Positions 34,065 through 45,720 of a stretch of DNA of 64,000 bases are shown here, piece by piece (the first letter of the stretch is position 1; every line of letters starts with the position of its first letter). A program made the translations under genes and the position numbers. The notes below the pieces were generated by a model. That model saw nothing but the letters and a program-made list of their open reading frames with translations, did not search any database and was not told where the DNA came from. Origin of the DNA: Aegilops tauschii subsp. strangulata (Eukaryota > Streptophyta > Magnoliopsida > Poales > Poaceae); the NCBI RefSeq assembly GCF_002575655.3, contig NC_053039.3, positions 240,724,622 to 240,788,621 on the forward strand, written 5' to 3'.

Positions 34065-35629
34065 TCAAGGATGGTTAAGTTTCCTAGCCATAGACATGAG
34101 TTGTCATTTGATTAACGGGTTCACATCATTAGAGAATGATGTGATTGACTTGACCCATTCCGTTAGTTTAGCATTTGATCGTTTAGTATGTTGCTATTTC
34201 TTTCTTCATGACTTATACATGTTCCTATGACTATGAGATTATGCAACTCCCGAATACCGGAGGAACACTTTGTGTGCTACCAAATGTCACAACGTAACTG
34301 GGTGATTATAAAGGTGCTCTACAGGTGTCTCCAATGGTACTTGTTGAGTTGGCATAGATCGAGATTAGGATTTGTCACTCTGATTGTCGGAGAGGTATCT
34401 CTGGGCCCTCTTGGTAATGCACATCACTATAAGCCTTGCAAGCAATGTGACTAATGAGTTAGTTGCGGGATGATGCATTACGGAACGAGTAAAGAGACTT
34501 GCCGGTAACGAGATTGAACTAGGTATTGAGATACCGACGATCGAATCTCGGGCAAGTAACATACCGATGAAAAAGGGAACAACGTATGTTGTTATGCGGT
34601 TTGACCGATAAACATCTTCGTAGAATATGTGGGAGCCAATATGAACATCCAGGTTCCTCTATTGGTTATTGACCGGAGACGTGTCTCGGTCATGTCTACA
34701 TAGTTCTCGAACCCGTAGGGTCCGCACACTTAAAGTTCGGTGACGATCGGTATTATGAGTTTATGCGTTTTGATGTAACGAAGGTAGATTGGAGTCCTGG
34801 ATATGATCACGGACATGACAAGGAGTCTCGAAATGGTCGAGACATAAAGATCGATATATTGGACGACTATATTTGGACATCGGAATGGTTCCGGGTGAGA
34901 TCGGGCATATACCGGTGCACGAGGAGGTTACCGGAACCCCCGGGGAGGTATATGGGCCTTATTGGGCCTTAGTGGGAGAGAGGAGAAGGGAGCAAAGGAG
35001 GGGGCATGCACCCCCCAAGCCCAATCTGAATTGGGAAGGGGGCCGGCCCCCCTTTCCTTCCTCCTTCCTTCCCCTTCCTTCTCTCCTAATCCAACTAGGG
35101 AAGGGGGTGGGGGAATCCTACTCCCGGTGGGAGTAGGACTCCCCTTGGGGCGCTCCTAGGAGGCCGGCCTCCTCCCCCTCCTCCACTCCTTTATATACGG
35201 GGGAGGGGGGCACCCCATGGAGACACAAGTTGATCATTGATCTCTTAGCCGTGTGCGGTGCCCCCCTCCACCATAATCCACCTCGGTCATACCGTCGTAG
35301 TGCTTAGGCGAAACCCTGCGCCGGTAGCTTCATCATCACCGTCATCACACCGTCGTGCTGACGAAGCTCTTCCTCGAAGCTCTACTGGATCATGAGTTTG
35401 TGGGACGTCACCGAGCTGAACGTGTGCAGATCGCGGAGGTGCCGTACGTTCGGTACTAGGATCGGTCGATCATGAAGATGTACGACTACATCAACCGCGT
35501 TGTCATAACACTTCCGCTTTCGGTCTACGAGGGTACGTGGACAACACTCTCCCTATCATTGCTATGCATCACCATGATCTTGCGTGTGCGTCGGATTTTT
35601 TTTAAATTACTACGTTCCCCAACAGGATG

Positions 35630-36204
35630 AACATAGTGTGACATCATTCATATCACGGGTAAACAGATAGCAAACAAACAAGCTATTGTATCATTGTGTG
35701 GGCACGTGAGAATCACAACTAGTTTACAGATCAAGACCAAAGAAACATCCTTCCTCTCTTTTAAACCATGTAAGGTGAAATGATACATTAAGACAACTGT
35801 GTATAAAAGTGAACAGAGTAAGTGACATTGACTGCAAACCAGGCAGTTAAATGAACACATCACACTAACAAGCATTTCAAAGGCATTAGGAGCAAGGACT
35901 TGCAATAGCGGCTTGAACTGGTGTGCTCATGCCCTTCATCTTGCTGGTGTGGCAATCCTTGAATATTTGCACTGCATTCAATTCAGGTTCTTTTTGGTCC
36001 GCACGGGCTTTCCTCTGTGTTTGGAACAAGTCAATATAGATACAATAATATGGCATAGAAAGAATAAGAAACTAGCAGCCATTTACAAGAGCCTCGCAGT
36101 GTGCAATATAGATATGAGATCCTATTGTCTGTTGGAATTTCAATTTAGAACAGTTGGTCTTGTTCTTCAAACAGTTATCCTAGAAGAAGATAGACTTGTA
36201 AGGC
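35630..36204. other. CACTA intronic interval
   Basis: AT-rich sequence between the insertion of the solo LTR and the ORF1 core. No frame with recognised motifs; it is probably intron of the minus-strand ORF1 gene. Confidence 0.5.
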
Positions 36205-36742
36205 ACATACGTAAATACAAGTTCAATTTGTGATCTGATCAAATACATATACCCTACCTGATACTTTGGCTCAGACAAGTGTTTAACAAGGGTTGTCCAC
36301 TCTTCATATGTAATATTCCACTGGAGATGTTTGGCTGATTTCATTGTTAGCCTTGCCTTCAAAGTGAGTTTTTCTAAGGTGATACCGATATTTTCGCAAA
36401 ACAAACTGAAAAACATGAGTGCATGCTTGTTTAGTTGCATCATCTTTCGGATCCAACTTGAACCTCATCTGTTGAAAAAATAATGTGAGTCTCACTAGGA
36501 GAAAGCTAGAAAGTATGGGACAGAGCAAGACAATATTACAAATTGCGATGAATAAAATTACTTACGGATAAATGGTCAAGAAAGGTGTTAAACTGGGCAT
36601 CGTCTTTCTCATTCATGTACTGGATCCACGTTGGGAGGATACGTGCGTGACACCTAACGTCAACGGCTGCCTCTGATACTAACTTGGTTGACTCTGTAGC
36701 ATCACGTGGCCTTTTTAAACCTGCCTCGAAATGGATCTCCAT
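36205..36742 (-). pseudogene. CACTA ORF1 (TNPA-like) conserved core, two exons
   Basis: Exon a (about 36742-36570) reads KRPRDATESTKLVSEAAVDV and CHARILPTWIQYMNEKDDAQ..FLDHLS and ends at a GTAAGT donor. Exon b (after a tttcaacag acceptor near 36475) reads MRFKLDPKDDATKQACTHVF, QFVLRKYRYHLRKTHFEGKA, NNEISQTSPVEY, then needs a one-base shift to TYEEWTTLVKHLSEPKYQ. This arrangement (long-range helical core, RYHLRK..., W..LV..LS...) matches the plant En/Spm ORF1 family (Transposase_24 type) by recollection. These proteins bind subterminal repeats with the transposase. The frameshift and insertions make it inactive. Confidence 0.7.
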
Positions 36743-36901
36743 TCGTCCTCCTTTAGATTTTGTTAATTAGTCAAGCATTATCCCTGATATCTGTCTCTGC
36801 TTGCGCCGTGGTACTAGTTCAACAATGAATATGTAAAGTGTTAGTGCACACCAAACTGTGAGAGTACATATAAAGGAGCATGCAACTACAACTTGACTTG
36901 G

Positions 36902-37180
36902 TTAGGTACCGTTTTCGTGTTGATTCTCACGAGGTTCATCTGATCTTGCCAAGTCATGTTGTGTCAGCGGTGCTTCAGAAGTAGTGTTAGGTGTGAAGGC
37001 AGCTTGGGAACATGCCACTTGCAGAGCAAATGAAAGAGTAACTCGTTGAGATGTCGGTACAGCTAAAGGAGATGTTGCAGCTGGTGGAGCAGGTGATGCT
37101 GTGTTTGTAGATTTAGCCGATGGACTTGGACCTTCTACTGCACTATAAGTACCAAATCTCGAGGGAAGATCCTTTTCCAT
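36902..37180 (-). pseudogene. CACTA ORF1 linker exon, Ser/Pro/Ala-rich
   Basis: The frame reads MEKDLPSRFGTYSAVEGPSP, then SAKSTNTASPAPPAATSPL... to NQHENGT. It is low-complexity and lies between the repeated exons and the conserved core. Its exon borders are inferred from a donor-like cggtacc/gtacctaacc zone and are uncertain. Confidence 0.45.
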
Positions 37181-38319
37181 TGCACCCGACGAGTAACACC
37201 ATTCCCTACTATATTCTTTTCGATGCTCTTTTTTGACTTTGCCATGTCAAGCCATACCCACAACACAGAAGAATAAAATTGCTCTTCAAAAATCAATGCA
37301 AGATGCAACCACTATCACACTGCTAAGTTAAAAGCGTCCAATCATAAGTGATTGATGTGGGATACATGACCACAGTACTTTGATGTAAGAACAATGTACG
37401 ATAGATAGATGCGGTGTATTGTAGACACAGAAAGGCATGTCATATGCACATGTATAACGTATAAAATCAGCAGGTGCAATTTAATCAAATTAGAAGAAAT
37501 ACAAGCTAGACAACATATGCAATATGAAACCAATTATCACACTATCAAATTAGAGCAAGCAACTGCGATGGTGGAGTAGGGGAGATGAACTAATCATATA
37601 GACTTGGGACTTCAACTGCAGTAGCAGTAGCAGTGGCAAATCTACAGAGCCTCCGTTTGCATCGGTCCGGAGGACCACTAACATCCCCTAATTTACTCTT
37701 TTCCCTCCTCTTTTTTGATATTGCCTTCTGAAGTAAGAACCACAAGAAAAGGAATAAAATTAGCTCTGCATAACGGGTTGATGCATGATACAGACGAACA
37801 CTACTTTGATGTAAGGCAAGCGCATGATAGGAGGATGGAATATATACAAAAAATGACAGCATTGCATATTCACACCTATGATAGGAGGATGGAGTATGTA
37901 TGAAAAACAGTAAGCAGAAGGTATTTCAACAAAATTATAAGAAATGAAAGCTAAGCAGCATATGAACATGCAACCAATATCACTCTACCAGGTAAAAAGT
38001 GTCTCGTCATAAGTGCGATTTCAACAAATTAGAAGCAGTACAAGCTAGAAGACAATGCAAGATGCAACCTACATCACACTTCCAAGTTAAATGTGTCTTT
38101 TGGGTAAGTGATTGTTGCAGGATACACAACAGTTCTTTGATGTAAGAAGATGGTGTGATAGACATATTTATTATGTTCTACAAACAGGAACACGTGTCAT
38201 ATTGACAGGTATAAGTTGTAAGCTATGCAGATGCAATTCAACAAAATTAGATGCAATACAAACTAGACATCATACGGAACACGCAACCACATATAATAGT
38301 GCCAAGTTAGAGCAAGCAC

Positions 38320-38508
38320 CTGTGATGGTGGAGTAGGGGAGATGTACTCATCATCTACACAACTATGTTGACAGTCCAGCCTTGTGTTGTCTTGCGAATC
38401 TTGTTGGGAGGATGGTGGAGTAGAATCTGTAGAGACCCTTTGTTTGAGTTGCTTCGAAGGACCACCATCATCCACTTCCTTACTAATTTCCTTCCGTTGT
38501 ATTGATTC
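38320..38508 (-). pseudogene. CACTA ORF1 repeated exon, Gln/Ser-rich type
   Basis: Reads ESIQRKEISKEVDDGGPSKQ, LKQRVSTDSTPPSSQQDSQD, NTRLDCQHSCVDDEYISPTP, PSQ; acceptor TGCAG before it and donor after it. Nearly the same as the next copy at about 39085-39270. Confidence 0.65.
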
Positions 38509-39084
38509 TGCATTGTGACGTCAAACCGATAAGAAAAAGGAATAAAATTCGTTCTTCAGAACTTATTCATGCATGATACTGACGAACACTACTCTGATGA
38601 AAGGTAAACACATGATACGAGGATGGAATATGTACGAAAAATAGGACGGCGTGACATATTCTCACCTATGATTTGGTAACTAAGTAGAAGGCATTTCAAC
38701 AAATTAGAAGCATTGCAAGCTGGACATCATATGAAAGATGCAACCAATATCACTCTGCCAAGTTCAAATTGCCTGGCGTTTCAACAAATTAGAAGCAGTA
38801 CATGCTAGAAGTCATATGCAAGACGCAACTAATATCATAGTGGCGACTTAGAGGTGCCTCATGATAAGTGACTAAGGCGGGATACGCAAGAACAGTTGTC
38901 TAATGTAAGAACATGGTGTGATCAGATATAGTATATATGTTCTAGAAACAGGAACACGTGTCATATTCACAGGTATGATGTGTAAAGTAAGCAAATGCAA
39001 TACAACGAAGTTAGAAGCAATACAAGCTAGACATCATATGCAACATGCAACCACATATAATAGTGCCAAGTTAGAGCAAACACC

Positions 39085-39272
39085 TGTGATGGTGGAGTAG
39101 GGGAGATGTGCTCATCATCTACACAGCTACGTTGATTGTCTAGCCTTGCGTTGTCTTGCGGATCTTGTTGGGAGGATGGAGGAGTAGAATCTGTAGAGAC
39201 CCTCATTTTTAGTTGCCTGGGAGGACCACCATCATCCAATGCCTTAATAATTTCCTTCTACTTTATTGATTT
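39085..39272 (-). pseudogene. CACTA ORF1 repeated exon, Gln/Ser-rich type, second copy
   Basis: Reads ...DDGGPPRQLKMRVSTDSTPP, SSQQDPQDNARLDNQRSCVD, DEHISPTPPSQ. Differs from the copy at 38320-38508 by about ten residues, so the duplication predates substantial divergence. Confidence 0.65.
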
Positions 39273-39849
39273 TGCATTGAGAGGTCGAACCAACAATAAA
39301 AAGGAATAGAATTTGCTCTTCAGAACTCATTCATGCATGATACTGACGAACACTACTCTAATGGAAGGCAAACTCTTGATACGAGGATGGAATGTGTATG
39401 AAAACTGGACGGCATGACATATTCACACCTATGATGTGGAAACTAAGCAGAAGGCACTTCAACACATTAGAAGCACTGCAAGCTAGACACCATATGGAAG
39501 GTCCAACCAATATCACTTTGCCAAGTTAAAGATGTCTCATCATAGGTGGCGTTCATCAAATTAGAAGCACTACATGCTAGAAATCATATTCAAGATGCAA
39601 CCAATATCTCACTGCCAACTTAAAGGTGTCTCATCATGAGTGACTGATGCAGGATACACAAGAACAGTAGTTTCATGTAAGAACATGGTGTGATAGACAG
39701 ATGTAGTATGGACCAAAAAACAGAAAGGCGTGTTCACACTTATAATGTGTAAGCTAAGCAGATGCAGTTTACACTGATTAGAAGCAATACAAGCTAGACA
39801 CCATATGCTACATGCAACCAGATATCACACTGCCAAGTTAGAGCAAGCA

Positions 39850-40005
39850 CTTGGGATGGGGGAGTAGGGGAGCAGAGACTTGGAACTTGTAATGCACTAG
39901 CACTACGAGGAGAATCTGTACCAATGCTCCGTTTACGTTTCTGTAAAGGACCACCATCATGGCCTTCCTTACTCTTTTCCTTCCTCTTTTTTGATTTTGC
40001 CTTGT
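39850..40005 (-). pseudogene. CACTA ORF1 repeated exon, Lys-rich type
   Basis: Reads KAKSKKRKEKSKEGHDGGPL, QKRKRSIGTDSPRSASALQV, PSLCSPTPPSQ with no stop. The basic N-terminal half resembles a nuclear localisation or DNA-binding patch. Confidence 0.6.
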
Positions 40006-41291
40006 CAAGTCAAACCCACAAGAAAAAGGAATAAATTTTGCTCTTCAGAACTCATTGATGCATCATACTGCTGAACACTACTTTCATGTAAAGCAACCAC
40101 ATGATAGGAGGATGGAATATGTATGAAAAATAGGACGTCATGACATATTGACATGTATGATGTGTAAAGTGTAAACTAAGCACAAGGTGTTTGAACTAAC
40201 TAGAAGCAATCCAAGCTATGCACCATATGAAAGATGAAACCAATATCACTCTGCCAAATTAAAAGGGCGGCCTCATAAATGTATTTGAACAAATTAGAAG
40301 CAATACATGGCAACATGCTAGAAATCATATGCGATATGCAATGAATAAAGGTGTCTCATAGTAAGTGATTGATGCAGGATACACAAGAGTGGTAGTTTCA
40401 CGTAAGAACACGGTTAATAGATAGATGTAGTATGTACCAAAAATAGGAAGGCATGTCATATTCACAGGTATAACGTGTAAACTAAGCAGATGCAATTTAT
40501 CCTAATTAGAAGCATTACAAGCTAGACACCATATGCAACATGCAACCACATATCACACTACGAAGTTAGAGCAAGCACCTGCGATGGTGGTGTAGGGGAA
40601 ATGCAGTCTTCAAGTACAGAGCTACATTGAATATCTTCATTTAGACTTGTTGTTTTCGAGAATCATGTGGGGAGGATGAAACTGCACTCTTTATAAGAGT
40701 AGCGCATCTCATACTAACCCACGGGCGTGACTGTCTCATCATAAGTGATAGATGAGGGATACACAAGAACAATAGTTTGATGTAAGAACACAGTGTGATA
40801 GGCAGATGTAGTATGTACCAAAAACAGGAAGGCGTGTCATACTCACATATATAATTTGCAAGCTAAGGAGATGCAATTTAACAAATTAGAAGCAATACAA
40901 GCTAGGCACCATATGCAACATGCAACCAGATATGACACTGCCATGTTGGAGCAAGCACCTGGGGTTGTGGAGTAGGGGACATGAGATTTGGAACTTGCAC
41001 TACAGTAGGAGTAGCAAGAGAATCTGCAGAGATCATATGTTTCGGTTGCTCTAGAGGACCACCATCATCCCATGTGTTCATCCTTTTAGATTTTGCCTTT
41101 TCAAATAAAACACACAAGAAAAAGGAATGAAATTCGCTCTTCCAAATTTGTTGATGTATGATACTGATGAACACAACTTTTATGTAAGGCAAACACATCG
41201 TAGGAGGATGGAATATGCACGAAAGACGCTAAGCAGAAGACATTTCAACAAATTGGAAGCTATATGCAAGCTAGACACCATATGAAAGATC

Positions 41292-42320
41292 CGATGCGGA
41301 GCATCCTAAGGTCATCCCGTTGGACCTATCATCGTCTCACCAAGTGCCTAGTGGACCCATGACACAAGCACGTGCAAGAGCTCTCGAAACCGAGGTGAGA
41401 TCCCTCCTCTCGCAACTTCCTTTCGAACTACATGAGACATGGCTACTACCTCAAACTGAGACGCTTTGCATACTCAGGTACCTAGGAGTTAGCCATGGAG
41501 AAACTAAGGAGCAAGGTGGATCGAAGGAGAAGGACGAAAGCGAAGACGGAGAACAGAAAGGACAAGGCAGAAGATGCCCGGATGATCCGGACCGCCATCC
41601 GAACGATCCGGCCCTAGCCCAGGCAATCCAGACCCTGGCCCGGATGAACCGGCTACAGCACCCGAGACCACGACAAGCCTCCACGCGAAGCCGGACGATC
41701 CAGACCAGCTCCTGGATCACTCGGATCCTCCCAGACGTCTAGACCAACTCCCGGTCATTTCGACCCCCCTCGACGGCTTCACTACATCCGGACGATCTGG
41801 ACGGCCGCCCGGATCATCCGGACTCCCGACACCCAAATCATCCGGGCCACCATCCGTATAATCCGTACCACCACCTGCGTGTGCATTTTGGGCCGAAGCC
41901 GATGTAGCCTTTCATCCCCCTAGCCTATATAAACGACTCCACCTCCACTTTTCTAGGATTAGCAAAGGATTGGATCATTTTGTAGATAGAGCTTTGCTCA
42001 TCCACTTGATACATACTCCATTGGAGACCAAGGCCTCCGCGGAGAAGATCCCAAGTGGATTCAAGACCCCGCAAGGGAAGATCCCCTCGTGGATTCAAGA
42101 CCCCGTCTCCGAATCGGGAAGAACTACCACCTCTTGTATCGTCGTTTGTTGCGTTTGAATCTTGTATCACTCTTTGTATTCATGGACCTAGCACATGTGT
42201 GATTGTTCTCATTGATTTGAGTGTTCCCCCTCGTGATTTCCCTCCTGTTTCCCCTCGTGTTCTTCATAGGATCCCCTCCATTCCATGAAAGATCGGCCCT
42301 AGGGTTTACACCCTACTTCA
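41292..42320 (+). repeat. 5' LTR of the Gypsy element (1029 bp)
   Basis: Starts CGATGCGGAGCATCC (the first base T replaced by C relative to the 3' LTR) and ends CCCTACTTCA. TATA box TATATAAA at 41926-41933. Contains a dense cluster of CGGATGATCCGG-like words at about 41579-41870. Confidence 0.92.
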
Positions 42321-43886
42321 TCTTGGTATCATGAGCCAAGGTTGATCACAAATTTGGAGTCCCTACCTCTCGTTTTCTAGCCTAATTTTGTTGATTTTGT
42401 CCCAATTTTGAAAATTCACCACAAAAATAGCCCCAATTTTTTTGTGATTTGTTGGTATGATGAAGTTTTGTTGATTTTGGTCTGTGGATTCTTTGTGTTG
42501 CAAGTGGATCTAACCTTTCCCCATCATCTCCACGACGAATTCCATCAAAAACCCACGAAATTTTCGAATTTCTCCCCGCTTTCAAGCTCATCCCGAGCCT
42601 CACCCGCGCACGGTTGACCTGCCCGGACGATCCGGACCCTGACCCAGATCATTCGGAGTCGCCCGGATCATCCGGCTCCTGGCCCGGATCATCCGACTTC
42701 CTCTGCAAAAACTACATTTTCTACAGTTTTCTACACCGCCACTTCCACCACCGCATACCCACCTCGACCACCACCATTCCACTTCCGATAAATCCTCAAC
42801 ATTCCCAACCGTACCACCACTTTTGCTACCACCATTTGACTTTTATTTTGGAGAATTTGAGTTGCGGTTCTCCGTTTCCTCGGGTGTTTCGGCTAACTAG
42901 GAACGGTTCGGCTACAACATCACCATCACTCTATCTTCGCCAAGGTATCGACATCGACAACAACCACTAAACAATTTTGACACCACTCGACCGTAAGCAA
43001 GGAAGGTAACTTCGACAACACCTTTGTGTACTCCTTGCCATTGCATTGATAACCCCATAGCCCATTTTGCATCACTTTCCTATCGAGACTAGCCTTTGAT
43101 TATTTCCGGTAACATTACTTGTGCACATTAGTGATCATAGTTTCCCATTGCATACATACCATATCATCTTGGTACAAGCATATTGATACATATCTTGTGC
43201 CACAAGATTGTCATCCCATATACACAATTGCTATCTGGGTTCGTGAAGTTCCGCATAAGTGGCCAACAAAAGAGCTCAAAAGAGAAAGAGCCAACAAGCT
43301 TTTAAGGAAAAGAGAAAGATAAGCAAAGAGCTTTTAAGCAAGAACCATAGCATCATACTACATTAAGATTGTCATACTCGATCATCTTGGATCATATCAC
43401 CAGAACACCATACATATAGCATACTTGGGATAGAAGTCGTTGCATTTTTGCTTCGTAGGTTGTGCACAAGTCTCGTATCCGCCTATTGTGCAATCGTGCT
43501 AGCGTATCTCTAGAGTTGTGCAACAAGAGCATTTTCCATGGATTCCACATTTTGAGCTCCATCCTTGGTTGCACAACCTCATTTATCTTTCCGTGTGTGT
43601 GTTTCCGTGTGCCACTCTTGCTATTGGTCTACTTGTTACATTTGTGAATTTGCGAATCTTTTCAACATTATTGAGTCTTGCTAACATTCGCATCAAGTTT
43701 TGTGCCACCATCATCACCAAGCTCCACCAAAGGCTTTATTTGGGTAGGTGTGAGAGATTGACGAGATACGGTACCAACTGTGCTATTTCCTTGCTATACT
43801 ATTGAGTGATCATTGATCCATTCTCAACATCGGTTAAGGTACATTTGGTATAGTTCTTTCATTTCTTCCACTCACATATTTGCTTG
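42321..43886 (+). other. Gypsy leader between primer site and gag
   Basis: About 1.5 kb of untranslated sequence. A second small cluster of ATCCGG words lies at about 42620-42690. No coding trace. Confidence 0.6.
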
Positions 43887-45720
43887 CGATGATGGTAGGC
43901 CAACTACTTCTTCGAAACCACTCTTCATCGAGCAAGACGAGGACTCCAACATCTACGTCACCAAGAACCACCTATTCGGTGCGCAAAGAGCTTTGCATCA
44001 AGAGAATGAAGCATTGAGCGAACGCTACGACCTACTTGCTACCGACTTGCGACAATCCGAGCAACATACATGAGACTACTTCGATAACAAGATCGACGCA
44101 CAAAAACAAGAGAGCAATGCAAGGATGGACGAGATACATGCATTGTTGGTTAACCGCTCTTCTACCTCTTCGTCCCACTCAAGACGGAGCCACTCAAGTC
44201 GACATTTTACGCAATCTTCTTCGGATGCAAGTCCTCCATGAGCTCGTTCGCATCGTTGCCAAGACCATGAAGTTCATAAAGCTCCACAAAACCCATTCCA
44301 TGGCAATGGTTTACAAGGCCGTCTCCGTGAACATGAACACCAACGACAACAAGCTAATGAATCTCGGATCCAAGAGCAAGCTCCAATAAGCCAAGAACAA
44401 CAAGATGGTGATGCCCTTCGAGAAGAGAAACAACAGTTTGAGGAACAAGCCCTTGAAGCCCAACAAGCTCTATGCGAATCAACTCAAGCCGTCAATGCAC
44501 GAAACCGCCAAGTACGTCTACAAGAAGAGGCTATCCGCCATGACCGCCAAGAAGAAGAAGCTCGCTGTGAAGAGCTTCAAGAGATGAGAAACCATGCAAG
44601 AATTCCATGTCCTCAATGTCAAGCTAACCAAGCGGAGCACGAGGAGCAAGTGGCTCAAGATCCTCCCCCATGGCAAGAGCGTCCTCAACATCACCATCAA
44701 CCCCAACACAATGAAGAGCACCGCTACGGCAAGCTCAAGTTCACCATGCCCAAGTTCACCGGAAGCAATGACCCCGAAGAGTACCTTTCATGGGCATTGA
44801 AGGTTGACAAGATCTTTCGTTTGCACAACTATGAAGAAGAAAAGAAGATCGCCATGGCATCCCTTGAGTTCCAAGACTACGTCCTCATTTGGTGGGAACA
44901 AGTCACTGAACGTCGTGCGACAAGGGGTGAACCACCCATCACAACATGGAATCAAATGAAGGATGTCATGAGAGCGCGCTTTGTGCCAACATACTATAAC
45001 CCCAACCTCTTCAAGAAGTTACAACTCCTCAAGCAAGGCACAAAGACCGTTGAAGAGTATTACAAGGAAACAGAGATTGCCATGATTAGAGCAAATTTCA
45101 CAGAAGATGATGAGCAAACTTTGGCACGTTTCTTGAGTGGACTCAATCATCCTATCAAGAAGATCGCCGACCCAACCTTACTCAAACCTCATCGAGCTAG
45201 TGCATCAAGCTACCATGGCGGAGCGAGAAGTGCAAGATGACTACAAGTATGCCAAGTTCTCTTCCAAGTCCTATGGATCCTCCTACAATCAAGATTCAAT
45301 GACTGTGATGCCTCCTTCTGTGACAAAATCTTCTACAAGCAACGGCGACAAGTCAAGCTACAAGAAAACTTCGACATCTTCAAGTCGTCCTCCTACTACA
45401 AGCAACTTCAAGCTGAGAGTTTCATCATCAACGACTCCAACTGATGAGATCATCAAGGCGAGTTCCATCAAATGCTTCACATGTGGAGGACGAGGCCACA
45501 AGACTTTCGAGAGCACCAACTGGCGCACCGTGATCTCCAACGACGATGGCACATACGGCTCCATGAGTGAAGAAGAAATGGAAGCCCTTGAGCATGTGGC
45601 CATGCACCGACAAGTGAATGAAGATGAAGATGACCAAGTCTTTTGTGACAATGATTCGAGCCCCGCTCTCGTTGTCTCCAAGGTCTTGATGCTTCAACAC
45701 CAACAAGACGTAGATCAATG
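43887..45720 (+). pseudogene. Gypsy gag (matrix/coiled coil, capsid, zinc knuckle), with stops
   Basis: One frame runs from about GRPTTSSKPLFIEQDEDSNI through stops at 44071-44073 and 44239-44241 into a Gln/Glu-rich coiled stretch (QEEAIRHDRQEEEARCEEL), then capsid KLKFTMPKFTGSNDPEEYLS, WALKVDKIFRLHNYEEEKKI and ARFVPTYYNPNLFKKLQLLK. After a frameshift near 45170 the other frame reads QPYSNLIELVHQATMAEREV and the knuckle CFTCGGRGHKTFES, where the fourth Cys ligand is Ser. The start is uncertain: no in-frame Met precedes the first recognised residues. The gag would build the particle and package RNA. Confidence 0.85.

Larger units (their letters stand above)
26656..35624 (+). repeat. Copia solo LTR (Angela/WIS-like), split by a nested LTR element
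   Basis: The left part (26656-26833) begins TGAAGGAAATATGCCC and the right part (34065-35624) ends CGTTCCCCAACA. Together they give about 1733 bp, the same LTR family as 15444-17180 but in plus orientation. Perfect target duplications GGATG lie at 26651-26655 and 35625-35629, so there is one LTR and no interior: a solo LTR. The TATA box is TTTATATA at 35190-35197. The insertion point is in the CACTA element. Confidence 0.93.
37566..41100 (-). repeat. Tandemly amplified exon-bearing repeats of CACTA ORF1
   Basis: The anchor gatggtggagtaggggaga-like recurs at about 37569, 38326, 39087, 39855, 40581 and 40966, i.e. spacings of 757, 761, 768, 726 and 385 bp. On the minus strand each anchor is the end of a short exon ...SPTPPSQ followed by a donor-like CAG/GTGCTTGCTC. 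Two exon flavours occur: KAKSKKRKEKSKEGHDGGPL...SLCSPTPPSQ, and ESIQRKEISKEVDDGGP....STPPSSQQD...SPTPPSQ. Between exons, repeated intron sequence includes gcaatacaagctagacacca and catgatactgacgaacac. The copy nearest the core (37731-37566) has an in-frame stop before SPTPPSQ. More units continue at 50.0-50.8 kb beyond the Gypsy insertion. Confidence 0.8.

Noticed and set aside
37000..41000. CRISPR-like regular repeats
   Set aside because: Repeats are ~760/380 bp with exon-intron structure in a plant transposon; no short repeat-spacer pattern or cas genes.
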